This document shows positions 1 through 6,375 of a DNA stretch of 8,196 nucleotides, one piece after another. The translations under genes and the position numbers were made by a program. The stretch comes from an uncultured Pseudomonadota bacterium (GTDB lineage Bacteria; Pseudomonadota; Gammaproteobacteria; Burkholderiales; Methylophilaceae). A model generated the notes under the pieces. The model ran no database searches, was not told the origin of the DNA, and was given only the letters and a program-made list of their open reading frames with translations. Every line of letters starts with the position of its first letter. Position 1 is the stretch's first letter. The DNA lies in the NCBI GenBank assembly GCA_903854305.1, contig CAINWC010000053.1:1-8196 (forward strand), in the 5' to 3' direction.

Positions 1-262
1 ATAAGCCAAAATGTTTACATTTAGGCGTTACTCTTTGGTTAGATTGTTTCAGCACCTCAACCACATTGGCCACTTCGTAGCTCGGTTTGATGCGGTGCGA
101 TTGAAACGTGACTTTTTCCTTAGGCAAAGCGCCGTCGATAAAGATAGTTTTACCCTCTAAATGCGTTACGCCGCGCCCTTCTTGGTCAAGGGACTCAATA
201 ATAGCGTGCTTGATTTCTGGAATAACGGGAACTTGATTGCGATTTCTGGAGCGACGTGCCAT
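1..262 (-). CDS. rlmD: 23S rRNA (uracil-5-)-methyltransferase RlmD, N-terminal 87 residues (cut by window edge)
   Basis: RlmD (formerly RumA) uses S-adenosylmethionine to methylate U1939 of 23S rRNA at C5. Only the N-terminus is here. The gene starts at the ATG at 262-260 and runs off the left edge. A basic start ([10 protein letters not shown]) leads into a TRAM-type RNA-binding beta-barrel at about residues 16-72, with a typical '[20 protein letters not shown]' segment and 'GALPKEKV'. It is followed by 'VTPKCKHFG' at 79-86, where C82 would be the first ligand of the family's 4Fe-4S cluster (C-x5-C-x2-C pattern); the other ligands and the methyltransferase domain lie outside. A weak AGG lies about 10 nt before the ATG. 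A 101-bp gap separates it from the upstream exonuclease gene, so it may have its own promoter. RlmC or another TRAM-domain methyltransferase is less likely given the match to the RlmD N-terminus. Confidence 0.87.
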   Translation of the reverse strand, partial: MARRSRNRNQVPVIPEIKHAIIESLDQEGRGVTHLEGKTIFIDGALPKEKVTFQSHRIKPSYEVANVVEVLKQSNQRVTPKCKHFGL

Positions 263-299
263 GAGATAAAACCTGTTTTCAGTAAGGGTGAGATTTTAA

Positions 300-316
300 C
301 GCATTATGGCGCATTA
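300..316. repeat. 7-bp direct repeat, 10-bp spacing, upstream of rlmD
   Basis: CGCATTA occurs at 300-306 and again at 310-316 with TGG between, so the copies are one helical turn apart. It overlaps the candidate -10 box of rlmD. This could be a binding site for a tandem-binding regulator or simple chance; nothing else supports function. Confidence 0.4.
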
Positions 317-331
317 AGTTTGCACACTTCA
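303..331 (-). promoter_or_regulatory. possible weak promoter for rlmD
   Basis: On the minus strand a CATAAT -10-like box (308-303) lies 17 bp after a poor -35 candidate, TGAAGT (331-326). It would start transcription near 296, leaving a leader of about 34 nt. The -35 match is weak, so this is only a candidate. The same stretch carries the CGCATTA direct repeat at 300-316. Confidence 0.25.
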
Positions 332-363
332 GGTGCGGCTGTGTTCGGACTACAAATTTAAAG

Positions 364-1152
364 TTATTTCCACGCGGCCAAAAATGCTGGCCAATGCACT
401 AAAGTTGGATTCTCTTGCATATAGCTAGTTAGGGTATCGCGCACCAAGGCGACTTCGGCATCATAGGCGCCTTGGCTCAATTGCCCACGCATTAGCTTGA
501 AGCGCAAAAATACCAAATGTGTATTCGCCACATCGGTCTCGCAATAATTGCGAATATCTTCAATGCCGCCTGCATGATAAGCATCCCACACTTTGCTGCC
601 ATCCATGCCCAGCTTGCCGGGAAAGCCACACAACTTGGCGATATCATCCAGCGGGGCATTGGCGTGATGGTTAAACATCGCCAAAGTATCCATTAGATCT
701 AAATGGCGCGTGTGGTATCGGCTAAGGTAATTATTCCACTTAAATTCTTTGTCATCTTCACCTAGATTCCAATAGCGGCTGGCATTAATGCCGTGTATCA
801 GGCTGCGATAATGCAACACAGGCAAATCAAAACCACGTCCATTCCATGAGATGATTTGCGGTGTATATTGATCTATGCCATCAAAAAAACGTTGAATGAT
901 TTCAGCTTCGGAAGAATTGGCATCACCCAATGTCCACACTTTAAAGTTTTCACCCTCGCGCAACGCACATGAAATCGCGCAAATACGATGTTGATGCAGC
1001 GGCAAAAAATCTGTGCCATTTTGTTGGCGACGTTGATGTAAAGCAATATTGGCAACATCTTCTGCAGAAGTATCAGGGGGTAAATCATACAAAATACGAA
1101 GGCCATCAGTATCCGGGATGGTCTCAATGTCGAAAACTAGCGTAGGTGTCAT
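364..1152 (-). CDS. stand-alone PolB-type 3'-5' exonuclease (DnaQ-like fold)
   Basis: This is a 262-residue predicted 3'-5' exonuclease of the family related to the proofreading domain of DNA polymerase B (COG3298/PF10108 type), without a polymerase domain. The acidic two-metal motifs are visible: Exo I 'FDIET' with D8 and E10; Exo II 'SWNGRGFDLPVL' at 102-113 with N104 and D109; Exo III 'YCETDVANT' at 203-211 with Y203 and D207. This is a complete DEDD-type set, so it should be active on DNA or RNA ends. The start at ATG 1152 leaves only seven residues before Exo I, so little could be trimmed; no clear Shine-Dalgarno is seen. It follows the ydbL-like gene by 40 bp and precedes rlmD by 101 bp. 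Its biological substrate is unknown; the RlmD neighbour hints at, but does not show, an RNA role. Confidence 0.88.
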   Translation of the reverse strand: MTPTLVFDIETIPDTDGLRILYDLPPDTSAEDVANIALHQRRQQNGTDFLPLHQHRICAISCALREGENFKVWTLGDANSSEAEIIQRFFDGIDQYTPQIISWNGRGFDLPVLHYRSLIHGINASRYWNLGEDDKEFKWNNYLSRYHTRHLDLMDTLAMFNHHANAPLDDIAKLCGFPGKLGMDGSKVWDAYHAGGIEDIRNYCETDVANTHLVFLRFKLMRGQLSQGAYDAEVALVRDTLTSYMQENPTLVHWPAFLAAWK

Positions 1153-1192
1153 GTGCTAAAGAACTTAATCATTTATAAAAAAATCAATTGAA

Positions 1193-1612
1193 TTACTTTT
1201 TAACCCAGCCGCCATCTTGCTGAAAATACCAGCCACTTTGTGCTTTATCTATCCAACGGCCGGCAAAGGTATTACGCACTTCACCCTGCCATTCTGGATG
1301 ACCGTTACCAGCAGCGATTTCTTTGTAAAGTAAACTACGGTCGCTATTTTCTGCGGCCACAAGCGCATTAATGCCCTGCCTATCTTTTAATGGCAATGCC
1401 GTGGCATCACGTACTGCAATCAAACCATCTTTAGTTAAGCCAATCGCACCACTTGCATAATGTGGCGCAAGCTGGGCATGACGCGCTTGCATACTGCTTT
1501 TAAGCGCAGAAATAGCCGGCGTATTTACATCTAAATCGGCTGCCGCATTGACCCAACTGCTATTGAGTAAGGTAATGGCGACCACAAAAAAGCTGAATAT
1601 AAATTTTTGCAT
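1193..1612 (-). CDS. ydbL: YdbL family (DUF1318) secreted protein
   Basis: This 139-residue periplasmic protein is of the YdbL/DUF1318 type. A signal peptide (basic MQK, hydrophobic core at about 4-17, likely cleavage after VNA-23) leads to a mature domain. That domain has the family hallmarks: a 'GAIGLTKDGLIAVRD' stretch at about 55-69 and 'AENSDRSLLYKEIA' at about 86-99, then a tryptophan/glycine-rich C-terminus (GWYFQQDGGWVKK). In E. coli YdbL is the third member of ydbH-ynbE-ydbL and is proposed to keep the YnbE lipoprotein from uncontrolled multimerisation. An AGG at 1622-1620 lies 7 nt before the ATG at 1612. It starts 27 bp after the ynbE-like stop, and gene order matches the E. coli operon, which strengthens all three calls. 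The exact role here is inferred from that homology. Confidence 0.85.
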   Translation of the reverse strand: MQKFIFSFFVVAITLLNSSWVNAAADLDVNTPAISALKSSMQARHAQLAPHYASGAIGLTKDGLIAVRDATALPLKDRQGINALVAAENSDRSLLYKEIAAGNGHPEWQGEVRNTFAGRWIDKAQSGWYFQQDGGWVKK

Positions 1613-1639
1613 GATGTTTCCTAAAATATGATTGGCAAA

Positions 1640-1822
1640 CTACTTCGCAGGGGTTTCTGCTGGCTTGCTGGCAGGCACGGTTGCACCATCTTTTAATTGC
1701 CAAACTTCATCAATAATTTTATCCGCAGCTTTTTCTGCAGCCGCTGCAGGAAAGTAAATATTAATGGTTACACAAGCGGATACCGCTAACGTCAGTGCTA
1801 ATAGACTTAAAATTTTGTTCAT
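1640..1822 (-). CDS. ynbE: YnbE-like small outer-membrane lipoprotein
   Basis: This is a 60-residue lipoprotein. The hydrophobic signal 'MNKILSLLALTLAVSAC' ends in a lipobox (VSA-C17), so C17 would be lipidated. The mature part begins 'CVTINIYFPAAAAEKAADKI', a beta-strand-forming segment followed by a short helix, then a Pro/Ala/Lys tail (TVPASKPAETPAK). In E. coli, YnbE (61 residues) is an outer-membrane lipoprotein whose strands extend the C-terminal groove of YdbH to make an intermembrane bridge for lipids. I choose ATG 1822 over an in-frame TTG at 1843 because AAGGGTG sits 5 nt before it and the signal peptide then starts normally. It lies 34 bp after ydbH and 27 bp before ydbL. The sequence differs clearly from E. 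coli YnbE, so the name rests on length, lipobox and operon position. Confidence 0.8.
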   Translation of the reverse strand: MNKILSLLALTLAVSACVTINIYFPAAAAEKAADKIIDEVWQLKDGATVPASKPAETPAK

Positions 1823-1825
1823 TTT

Positions 1826-1832
1826 CACCCTT
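1826..1832 (-). promoter_or_regulatory. ribosome binding site deciding the ynbE start
   Basis: AAGGGTG on the minus strand lies 5 nt before ATG 1822. The upstream in-frame TTG at 1843 has no comparable site, so the shorter 60-residue reading is preferred. Confidence 0.65.
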
Positions 1833-1856
1833 TGGCCAATCAACTAACATCAATAA

Positions 1857-3650
1857 TTATTTAACAATCATTTTGGTATTACTCGCCGTAATGCGTTTAA
1901 TTCTACCCAGTAAGTCTTCTAAACTTACGCGTTGTGTAAAGCCATTCACATTCACAGATGGTATGCCTTTTCCCTTAACGATAATATACCCTGTTGGGGT
2001 TGACTCAACACCGCCCATTTCGCATATATCTTGACGTAATTTACAACTTAAACCGATTTTATCGTAATTAAATTCTTTAAAGAATCTTAAAAAAGTCCGT
2101 TGCACAGCGGCGGCAGCGCCTTCGCCACCTAATGCGGTGATGTTTTCTACCGCGCGTTGTGATATTTTTTTAAGATGCTTGCCTTCACTGGTATGAATAT
2201 AGGCATCTAAATGTACAGGCTTCCAGTTTTCAAGCACCATATTTTTCACATCGCCGTCAAGCTTGCCTTCAATATCACCAAAGCTAAAAGTGCGCGTTAA
2301 CTCACCTAAGTCCAAGTTGCGCATCAATAAATCTGCATTCAAGCGTGGCACTACACCTAATGGATCCTCAATTTTTAAATTATCCATGCCAATCGTGCCG
2401 TTGAATACATTAAAGGTCATGGCGCCATCCATACTGAGCTGCTTACCAGCATACGTGACTAATGGCACTTGCCCGGAAATTTTACCCTGCATCTTAGGCC
2501 AACCCATCGCTGTACTAAAATCAGTCATAGAGATTGGCGTTAAATTCATACGCAAATGCCAATACCAATTGTCGGCAATCATGGCGGCTGAAACGTCGGA
2601 TAAATTCAGCGCACCGTCTAAAATCGGCAACGTGAGCTGTGGTGAGACGAATGAATATCGGTTGATTTCAGCATTAAGATTGGTATCACCCAATGGCATT
2701 TTGAGCAAATGGCCGCTTTTGTAATTGATGTTAATGGTTTTAGCATTATCATAATCCCAAGGCAGATGTGCGTTCATGTGCTTGAAGGCGAACTTACCAT
2801 TCTTATCATCAACATTGGCGTCACGTAAGTTAAGCTCAAAGCTACGCGGCTCTAAATTTTTAATTTCAAACTGCCAATCGGCCTTGCCTGATACGTCCAG
2901 ATTACCAAATACCGACTTTTCGACCATAGGCTTTAAAAAAACTGAATAAAGCCCGGCAAAATCAACATCTTTCGCACTCACTTTAATATCTTCTACGGTT
3001 TTTGTTTGCGTATTAATTTGTGCACTAGAGGTCATCTTACCTACCTCATTGACCATTAAGCTGGCATTCTCGATATTCAAAATCGGCGACTTGAACGTGC
3101 CGTTAATCTCAAACAGATTACCCGCTTTACCAAAGTAAAAAGGTTGCCAAAACAGTTCGCCTTTGGTCCAGCTAATTAAACCGTTCCACTGCCAAGTATT
3201 ATTAACACTTTTGGCCGCCAGCTTCATCTGACCAGTGAGATTTTCACCGGCATGCAAGCCAGACTCATCACTAAAGCTGGCTGCATTGAATAAAATATCT
3301 GCGGAAAAATCGTTAGGAACACTGACGAAATGAATGGAGAACGGCGCTTTAACTTGCTTTGCGGTAAAGTGACCATCAAGGCAATCTATCTGACCGATTT
3401 TATCGGTATTAAATTGTCCGCAATTTAAATCGAACGGAATGAATGCTTTTTCGTTAATCGGTTTAACTTCAGCATGCAATTTAAGCGCAGGTGCTATACC
3501 TTTTAAATCTACTTGAAATTGTGCATTTTTAAGCTGGCCTGCGGGTGCATTGACTTCGCCTACTTGAATTTTTATGGCGCTAATAGCATAAGCATGCTGA
3601 CAAACAATGCTTAACCAGACGACCAATAAAATCGATAACTGGCGAGGCAT
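1857..3650 (-). CDS. ydbH: YdbH-type AsmA-like intermembrane lipid-bridge protein (short form)
   Basis: This is a 597-residue periplasmic protein of the YdbH/DctA-YdbH (PF11739) type. That family is related to AsmA-like proteins, which form long beta-grooves carrying phospholipids between membranes. After a hydrophobic N-terminus (about 4-22, ending AYA) the protein is mostly alternating beta-strands. The C-terminal region is the recognisable part: 'FGDIEGKLDGDVKNM' at about 457-471, 'ISQRAVENITALGG' at 496-509, 'RFFKEFNYDKIGLSCKL' at 522-538, and 'FTQRVSLEDLLGRIKRI' at 571-587. In E. coli this end pairs with YnbE. Four mature cysteines (C77, C90, C536, C543) look like two local disulfides. 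E. coli YdbH is about 880 residues, so this form is roughly a third shorter. The ATG directly follows the cysM stop (TAA then ATG) with no clear Shine-Dalgarno, suggesting coupled translation. Older 'dicarboxylate transport' names for the family are not supported by what is seen. Confidence 0.82.
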   Translation of the reverse strand: MPRQLSILLVVWLSIVCQHAYAISAIKIQVGEVNAPAGQLKNAQFQVDLKGIAPALKLHAEVKPINEKAFIPFDLNCGQFNTDKIGQIDCLDGHFTAKQVKAPFSIHFVSVPNDFSADILFNAASFSDESGLHAGENLTGQMKLAAKSVNNTWQWNGLISWTKGELFWQPFYFGKAGNLFEINGTFKSPILNIENASLMVNEVGKMTSSAQINTQTKTVEDIKVSAKDVDFAGLYSVFLKPMVEKSVFGNLDVSGKADWQFEIKNLEPRSFELNLRDANVDDKNGKFAFKHMNAHLPWDYDNAKTININYKSGHLLKMPLGDTNLNAEINRYSFVSPQLTLPILDGALNLSDVSAAMIADNWYWHLRMNLTPISMTDFSTAMGWPKMQGKISGQVPLVTYAGKQLSMDGAMTFNVFNGTIGMDNLKIEDPLGVVPRLNADLLMRNLDLGELTRTFSFGDIEGKLDGDVKNMVLENWKPVHLDAYIHTSEGKHLKKISQRAVENITALGGEGAAAAVQRTFLRFFKEFNYDKIGLSCKLRQDICEMGGVESTPTGYIIVKGKGIPSVNVNGFTQRVSLEDLLGRIKRITASNTKMIVK

Positions 3651-4541
3651 TTAAGCGGGATAAACCCCTGTAGAGAGGTAGCGATCGCCACGATCACAAA
3701 CAATCGAAACGATGACTGCATTTTCTAAGGTTTTAGAAAGTTGCAAAGCCGCATATAAAGCGCCGCCTGATGAAACTCCGGCAAAAATGCCTTCTTCAGT
3801 GGCTAAGCGGCGCATGGTTTTCTCTGCATGAGCTTGCCCAACATAAATCAAATCGTCCACACGTTTCGCATCATAAATCTTTGGTAAATACTCTTCCGGC
3901 CATTTACGAATACCCGGAATCTGCGCGCCCTCTTCTGGCTGCACACCGATGATTTGCACATCAGGATTTTGCTCTTTTAAATAGCGCGAAACGCCCATAA
4001 TCGTGCCCGTAGTACCCATGCTGGAAACAAAGTGCGTTACTTTCCCCTCTGTATCGCGCCAAATCTCTGGGCCTGTGCCCTCGTAATGCGCCTGTGGATT
4101 ATCCATATTGCCGAATTGATCTAACACGATGCCTTCGCCCTCTGCCTGCAGCTTGTCAGCCACATCTCGTGCAAGCTCCATGCTGCCATCTTTTGGTGTC
4201 AACACTAACTCCGCACCATAAGCTTTCATGCTTTGGCGGCGCTCAATACTTTGATTATCGGGCATCACTAATATCATTTTATAGCCACGCATGGCCGCGA
4301 CCATCGCTAAGGCAATGCCGGTATTGCCGCTAGTTGCCTCAATCAAGGTATCGCCTGGTTTGATTTCACCTCGCGCTTCTGCGCGTGTAATCATGCTGTA
4401 AGCGGGCCTATCTTTTACTGAACCCGCTGGATTATTGCCTTCTAGTTTCAGCAATATTGTGTTGCTAGTGTTGCCTGCCATGCGTTGCAGCTTCACCAAC
4501 GGTGTATTGCCAATAAAATTATCTATCGTTTTGAAGTTCAT
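3651..4541 (-). CDS. cysM: cysteine synthase B (O-acetylserine sulfhydrylase CysM)
   Basis: This cytosolic PLP enzyme makes L-cysteine from O-acetylserine and sulfide; CysM also accepts thiosulfate. It is 296 residues, complete (E. coli CysM about 303). The N-terminal 'IGNTPLVKL' (10-18) is followed by the PLP lysine K43 in 'GSVKDRPA', the substrate-binding 'TSGNTG' loop at 70-75, the phosphate-binding 'GTTGT' at 176-180, and 'GVSSGG' at 255-260 with the serine expected near the pyridine nitrogen. The 'SIERRQSMKAYGAEL' segment at 98-112 and the short 'CDRGDRYLSTG' C-terminus are more like CysM than CysK. The start is ATG 4541. It lies 44 bp after dsbB across a tandem repeat, and its stop codon touches the ydbH start. 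The cysteine-making enzyme has no obvious functional tie to the lipid-bridge genes behind it; co-transcription is probable from spacing. Confidence 0.95.
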   Translation of the reverse strand: MNFKTIDNFIGNTPLVKLQRMAGNTSNTILLKLEGNNPAGSVKDRPAYSMITRAEARGEIKPGDTLIEATSGNTGIALAMVAAMRGYKMILVMPDNQSIERRQSMKAYGAELVLTPKDGSMELARDVADKLQAEGEGIVLDQFGNMDNPQAHYEGTGPEIWRDTEGKVTHFVSSMGTTGTIMGVSRYLKEQNPDVQIIGVQPEEGAQIPGIRKWPEEYLPKIYDAKRVDDLIYVGQAHAEKTMRRLATEEGIFAGVSSGGALYAALQLSKTLENAVIVSIVCDRGDRYLSTGVYPA

Positions 4542-4547
4542 ACTTAC

Positions 4548-4606
4548 TTTCTAATTAAGCTATTTCTAATCAAGCTATTTTTTAACTAAGCTATTTTTTT
4601 AACTAA
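4548..4606. repeat. imperfect tandem repeat (about 16-bp unit, 3.7 copies) spanning the dsbB stop and dsbB-cysM spacer
   Basis: Read on the minus strand the unit is TTAGTTAAAAAATAGC. Copies lie at 4606-4590 (17 bp, seven A), 4589-4574 (16 bp, six A), 4573-4559 (15 bp, TTGATTAGAAATAGC) and a partial copy at 4558-4548 (TTAATTAGAAA). The first copy encodes the last residues of DsbB (KKIA) and the second begins with bases of its stop codon. The A-runs differ in length by one base, as expected from strand slippage. The last partial copy runs into the sequence just before the cysM ATG. Confidence 0.8.
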
Positions 4607-5095
4607 ACACAATGCATAAGCACCAAAGCTGACGAATGCAATCAGCGCTAATTGCGGAATACTAAGCCCTAAAAATGTCCAATCAATGGCAGCACAATCG
4701 CCAGTGCCACGAAACACCAAAGTCAGGGCTTTTTGTAGCGGAAAATTATCAAACATATAATCGAAACCCACGCCACAGTCTGCAATAATACTTTCGCGAT
4801 GCGCTTGCAAATACCAATGTCGAATGGCTACACCAGCGCCACCCATCGCGGTAAGCACCTGTAATAAAGTGAATATTTTCTTCAGCATGGTCGCTGGCTT
4901 AATAAACGCCGCAATTAAAAACAACAACCCCAAGCTCATAAATATGATGCGCTGCGATATACATAGCGGACAAGGCTCTAGGTGATACTGCGTTTGTATG
5001 ACTAATGCACTAGCCACCAAACCAAAACAGGCGAAAAAACCTAATAGATAGCCTGTTCTACCACTTAGCAATTGTTTGATCGTAGTTTGGATCAT
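4586..5095 (-). CDS. dsbB: disulfide bond formation protein DsbB
   Basis: DsbB is an inner-membrane protein that reoxidises the periplasmic thiol oxidase DsbA and passes electrons to quinone. It is 169 residues, close to the usual length. Four membrane segments are visible at about 15-33, 47-65, 72-92 and 143-163. The first periplasmic loop carries the redox pair C42-P-L-C45, followed by 'SQR' with R49 at the position of the quinone-contacting arginine. The second loop carries the other pair, C107 and C134. All four essential cysteines are present. The ATG at 5095 has no Shine-Dalgarno and lies only about five bases after the predicted transcription start. It heads the minus-strand gene block and is divergent from xseA. 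Its activity would serve the cysteine-bearing exported proteins coded nearby, such as the YdbH-like protein, but that link is inference. Confidence 0.95.
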   Translation of the reverse strand: MIQTTIKQLLSGRTGYLLGFFACFGLVASALVIQTQYHLEPCPLCISQRIIFMSLGLLFLIAAFIKPATMLKKIFTLLQVLTAMGGAGVAIRHWYLQAHRESIIADCGVGFDYMFDNFPLQKALTLVFRGTGDCAAIDWTFLGLSIPQLALIAFVSFGAYALCLVKKIA

Positions 5096-5114
5096 GGCGA
5101 TTTACACTTATAAT
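5086..5114 (+). promoter_or_regulatory. sigma70-like promoter for xseA
   Basis: A consensus TATAAT at 5109-5114 lies 17 bp after TTTGGA (5086-5091), a weak -35 inside the first codons of dsbB. The predicted start is near 5121, giving a leader of about 25 nt before the xseA ATG at 5146. Confidence 0.5.
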
Positions 5115-5135
5115 TGAATTAAGAAAACATTGTAA
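5107..5135 (-). promoter_or_regulatory. sigma70-like promoter for dsbB (and genes behind it)
   Basis: On the minus strand TTACAA (5135-5130) and TATAAG (5112-5107) are separated by exactly 17 bp. The predicted start is near 5100, five bases before the dsbB ATG at 5095, which would make the message nearly leaderless. The -10 box overlaps the opposing xseA -10 box. Confidence 0.55.
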
Positions 5136-5145
5136 TAGATAACGC

Positions 5146-6375
5146 ATGACGACTGAACCAACTTTCTTGACTAATAAGCAGATTTTCACACCTAAGATCT
5201 TGACCGTAAGCGAGTTAAATCGTTTAGCTAATCAAGTGCTAACCCAAAGCTTTCCACTATTTTGGGTGTCTGGCGAGGTTTCTAACCTAACCCGTGCGGC
5301 AAGTGGGCATTGGTACTTTTCACTGAAAGATAGTGGCGCGCAGGTGCGCTGCGTAATGTTTAAAGGCCGCAACAGCTATTTAGATTGGACACCAAAAGAA
5401 GGTGATAAAGTTGAGGCGCGCTGCACAGTAACGCTTTACGAAGCGCGCGGCGACTTTCAGCTCTCGATTGAGTTTTTACAACGTGCAGGCCTCGGCGTGC
5501 TATTTGAAGCCTTTGAAAAACTCAAAGCAAAGCTTCAGCTTGAAGGCTTATTTGATGCTGCTTATAAAAAGCGTTTACCAGTACATCCCAAAAAAATTGG
5601 TATCGTCACCTCGCCAGATGCCGCAGCGCTAAGAGATGTGCTCACCACGCTCAAACGCCGCATGCCGAGTATTCAGATTGTAATTTATCCTACACCTGTA
5701 CAAGGTAAAGGTGCTGCAGCATTAATTGCGGATGCTATTCAGCTAGCGAATAAACGTGCAGAATGCGATGTGCTGATTATTTGCCGTGGCGGCGGCAGCA
5801 TTGAAGATTTATGGCAATTTAATGAAGAAATCGTCGCCAGAGCGATTGCCCAATGTTCAATTCCAACCATCAGCGGTATAGGCCATGAAACTGACTTTAC
5901 CATTTGCTTCTTTGTCGCAGACATGCGCGCAGCGACGCCCACAGCAGCAGCTGAGCTAGCCACACCATCACGCGAAGGCATGCTCAATGCGCTTAACCAG
6001 TTAAAACAACAACTCACCAGAAACACACAATACTTGCTAAACCAGCGCGGGCAGGCGCTAGATTATTTAGCACGAAGATTGATCTCACCATTACAACAAA
6101 TCGAGCAACAAAAAATACAACTGGCACAAATCAGCTATCGTTTAGATGCCAGTATTAACCAACAATTACAAACCAAACAATACAACTTGCTGCGTTTAAG
6201 TCAAAACTTACAGCACCTTAATCCGCAAGCGGTACTTACGCGCGGTTATGCATTTGTGCAAAATAAGTTTGGATCTATTATTAGTACAAGCGAGCAATTG
6301 CAAAGCGGCGATGAAGTCACACTTACTTTTGGGATAGGTTCAGCTGAAGCTAAAATCATCAAAACAATTACTTAA
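5146..6375 (+). CDS. xseA: exodeoxyribonuclease VII large subunit XseA
   Basis: This is the large catalytic subunit of exonuclease VII, which degrades single-stranded DNA in both directions to short oligonucleotides and works with several small XseB subunits. It is 409 residues, somewhat shorter than E. coli XseA (456). An N-terminal OB-fold lies at about 18-112 ('VSGEVSNLTRAASGHWYFSLKD', positions 41-62). The catalytic domain from about 145 contains 'IGIVTSPDAAALRDV' (D158), 'YPTPVQGKGAA', 'CRGGGSIEDLWQFNEE' (R214), and 'SGIGHETDFT' (H247, D250) followed by 'TPTAAAELATP'. These match the residues reported as important in E. coli (D155, R205, H238, D241). Gln-rich helices at about 275-355 form the coiled coil that binds XseB, and the end has the usual 'AVLTRGYAFV'. 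No xseB is in the window. The start is ATG 5146; only a poor AGATAA-like ribosome site precedes it. Confidence 0.95.
   Translation: MTTEPTFLTNKQIFTPKILTVSELNRLANQVLTQSFPLFWVSGEVSNLTRAASGHWYFSLKDSGAQVRCVMFKGRNSYLDWTPKEGDKVEARCTVTLYEARGDFQLSIEFLQRAGLGVLFEAFEKLKAKLQLEGLFDAAYKKRLPVHPKKIGIVTSPDAAALRDVLTTLKRRMPSIQIVIYPTPVQGKGAAALIADAIQLANKRAECDVLIICRGGGSIEDLWQFNEEIVARAIAQCSIPTISGIGHETDFTICFFVADMRAATPTAAAELATPSREGMLNALNQLKQQLTRNTQYLLNQRGQALDYLARRLISPLQQIEQQKIQLAQISYRLDASINQQLQTKQYNLLRLSQNLQHLNPQAVLTRGYAFVQNKFGSIISTSEQLQSGDEVTLTFGIGSAEAKIIKTIT

Noticed and set aside
161..361. Plus-strand 66-codon open frame over the rlmD start
   Set aside because: It lies mostly opposite the rlmD N-terminus, has no recognisable protein features and no ribosome site; the minus-strand RlmD reading explains the region.
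376..392. GGCCA/TGGCC inverted repeat near the exonuclease 3' end as a terminator
   Set aside because: It lies inside the coding sequence, has a five-base stem and no U-run after it.
1153..1192. TATAAA in the ydbL-exonuclease gap as a promoter
   Set aside because: No acceptable -35 lies 16-18 bp upstream; AT-rich sequence explains the match.
1823..1843. Longer ynbE reading starting at TTG 1843
   Set aside because: It would put seven hydrophilic residues before the signal peptide; the AAGGGTG site points to ATG 1822.
2263..2724. Plus-strand 153-codon open frame
   Set aside because: It is antisense to the well-supported ydbH-like gene, with lysine/serine-rich composition typical of a shadow frame and no domain.
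5739..6026. Minus-strand 95-codon open frame
   Set aside because: It is antisense to the most conserved part of xseA and has no independent support.
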